A stretch of DNA of 5,365 bases from NCBI GenBank assembly GCA_002719595.1, contig PBEJ01000039.1:30140-35504 (forward strand), given 5' to 3'. Positions 4,393 through 5,365 of this stretch are shown here, piece after piece (within the stretch, counting starts at the first letter, position 1; each line of letters begins with the position of its first letter). Below the pieces are notes generated by a model. The model had not been told where the DNA came from. It saw nothing but the letters and a program-made list of their open reading frames with translations, and ran no database searches. Made by a program: the position numbers and the translations under genes. This DNA is from Verrucomicrobiales bacterium (lineage in GTDB: Bacteria > Verrucomicrobiota > Verrucomicrobiia > Limisphaerales > UBA1100).

Positions 4393-5365
4393 ATGCCAGT
4401 TAGATTAGGAGCGTTCGAAAGGCCCTCGCGGCTCAAGAAAGAGGAAGAAACGGCTACCGAGAACTATGCAAAGTTCGTGGCTGAACCATTTGAAATTGGG
4501 TACGCGCATACAATAGGTAATAGTATGCGTCGGGTGCTTCTTTCTTCACTTGAAGGTGCGGCTATCACATCAATTAAAGTTGATGGAGCCCAACATGAAT
4601 TTTCCACTGTCGAAGGAATAGTGGAAGATATGGCTGAGATAATACTTAATTTAAAGCAGGTTAAGTTCAAGATTCATGATACTCGCGATCCTCAAGTTCT
4701 ATTACTCTCTGTAAACAAGGAGGGAGCAGTGACTGCTGGTGATATTGAGCTAAATCATAATGTGGAACTGGTAAATAAAGATCAGCACATTTGCACGATT
4801 GATAAAAAGAAGAAATTTTTAATGGAGTTGACCATTCAGGTCGGTCGCGGATTTCTAACTGGGGACGATAATAAGACTTTGGATCAACCCATAGGAGTCA
4901 TTGCCATTGATTCAATCTTTTCGCCAGTGACTCGTGTGCGTTATGATGTAGGTAATGCCCGCGTTGGTCAGAGAACTGATTACGATAGTCTGGAGTTGGA
5001 GATTTGGACAGATGGTAGAATATCGCCCGATGATGCAGTAAATCAGGCAAGCCAGGTTCTGATGCATCAGCTGGAGGTTTTTGTAAATTATGACAAGGAT
5101 GCGATTGAGTTTGAAGAAGAGAAGGTTGCTCAAACAGAGGAGCAATCGGAGCTCAAGCGTTTGTTAGCCATGAGCGTCAATGAAATTGAGCTGAGTGTGC
5201 GCGCAGCGAACTGTCTTAACAATGCAAATATCACCACCGTTGGGCAGCTTGCCACAAAAACAGAAGCTGATATGCTCAAGTACCGGAATTTTGGAAAAAA
5301 GTCGCTTAATGAGATTAAAGACAAGCTGGTGGAGCTTGGTCTGGGTCTTGGAATGACTTTTGATG
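4393..5365 (+). CDS. rpoA: DNA-directed RNA polymerase subunit alpha, 3' end cut by the window
   Basis: Alpha dimerises to scaffold beta and beta' in RNA polymerase, and its C-terminal domain touches UP elements and activators. The frame starts at ATG 4393 and stays open for 324 codons to the window edge; E. coli alpha is 329 residues, so only a short tail is missing. The N-terminal domain has AEPFEIGYAHTIGNSMRRVLLSSL (about 30-53), where R47 matches the assembly-critical Arg45 of E. coli, and later ARVGQRTDYDSL (189-200). The linker is acidic (about 238-255). The C-terminal domain carries IELSVRAANCL (265-275), with R270 and N273 matching the DNA-contacting Arg265 and Asn268, and YRNFGKKSLNEIKDKL (297-312). 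The ATG follows A-rich sequence without a Shine-Dalgarno motif. rplQ would be expected next. Confidence 0.98.
   Translation, partial: MPVRLGAFERPSRLKKEEETATENYAKFVAEPFEIGYAHTIGNSMRRVLLSSLEGAAITSIKVDGAQHEFSTVEGIVEDMAEIILNLKQVKFKIHDTRDPQVLLLSVNKEGAVTAGDIELNHNVELVNKDQHICTIDKKKKFLMELTIQVGRGFLTGDDNKTLDQPIGVIAIDSIFSPVTRVRYDVGNARVGQRTDYDSLELEIWTDGRISPDDAVNQASQVLMHQLEVFVNYDKDAIEFEEEKVAQTEEQSELKRLLAMSVNEIELSVRAANCLNNANITTVGQLATKTEADMLKYRNFGKKSLNEIKDKLVELGLGLGMTFD

Noticed and set aside
4464..5324. Minus-strand open frames opposite rpoA.
   Set aside because: They are shadows of the alpha-subunit gene, which is open from 4393 to the window edge with conserved domains throughout.

Overview
This window is a stretch of a bacterial chromosome carrying the end of the spc operon and most of the alpha operon. 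All genes lie on the + strand in the order rplO (3' end only), secY, map, infA, rpmJ, rpsM, rpsK, rpsD, rpoA (5' part, running off the window). Protein motifs identify every gene clearly. I see no mobile element, phage gene, tRNA, rRNA or CRISPR array. The organism is most likely a member of the PVC group, probably Verrucomicrobiota and perhaps Opitutia/Puniceicoccales. The grounds are the style of the RNA polymerase alpha N-terminus (an AEPFE-x-GY-x-HTIGNS-x-RRVLLSSLEGAAIT pattern), the cysteine-free S4 beginning MARYTGP, the long N-terminal extension on S11, and rpsD lying between rpsK and rpoA. This is inferred from remembered family features, not from a search.

Layout: positions 1-72 hold the last 23 codons of a probable L15 gene. 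SecY (81-1484) is followed by a type I methionine aminopeptidase (1481-2269) through an ATGA stop/start overlap, with no adk between them. IF-1 (2230-2460) begins 40 bases before map ends, in another frame. L36 (2463-2579), S13 (2585-3016), S11 (3042-3653) and S4 (3677-4285) follow with gaps of 2 to 25 bases. A 107-base gap containing a short hairpin then precedes rpoA (4393 to the end of the window).

Together the genes make protein-export, N-terminal processing, translation-initiation, ribosomal and transcription components, and the tight spacing suggests one cotranscribed, translationally coupled unit. This is a housekeeping locus, and I do not see a new defence, metabolic or mobile system in it. 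The departures from the textbook version lie inside the proteins and at their starts: an acidic, repeat-bearing extension of about 80 residues on S11, an insertion of about 20 residues in S13, an IF-1 lacking the usual GKMR-type loop, a dual-coded map/infA junction, an acidic tail on L15, and a near absence of strong Shine-Dalgarno sequences.
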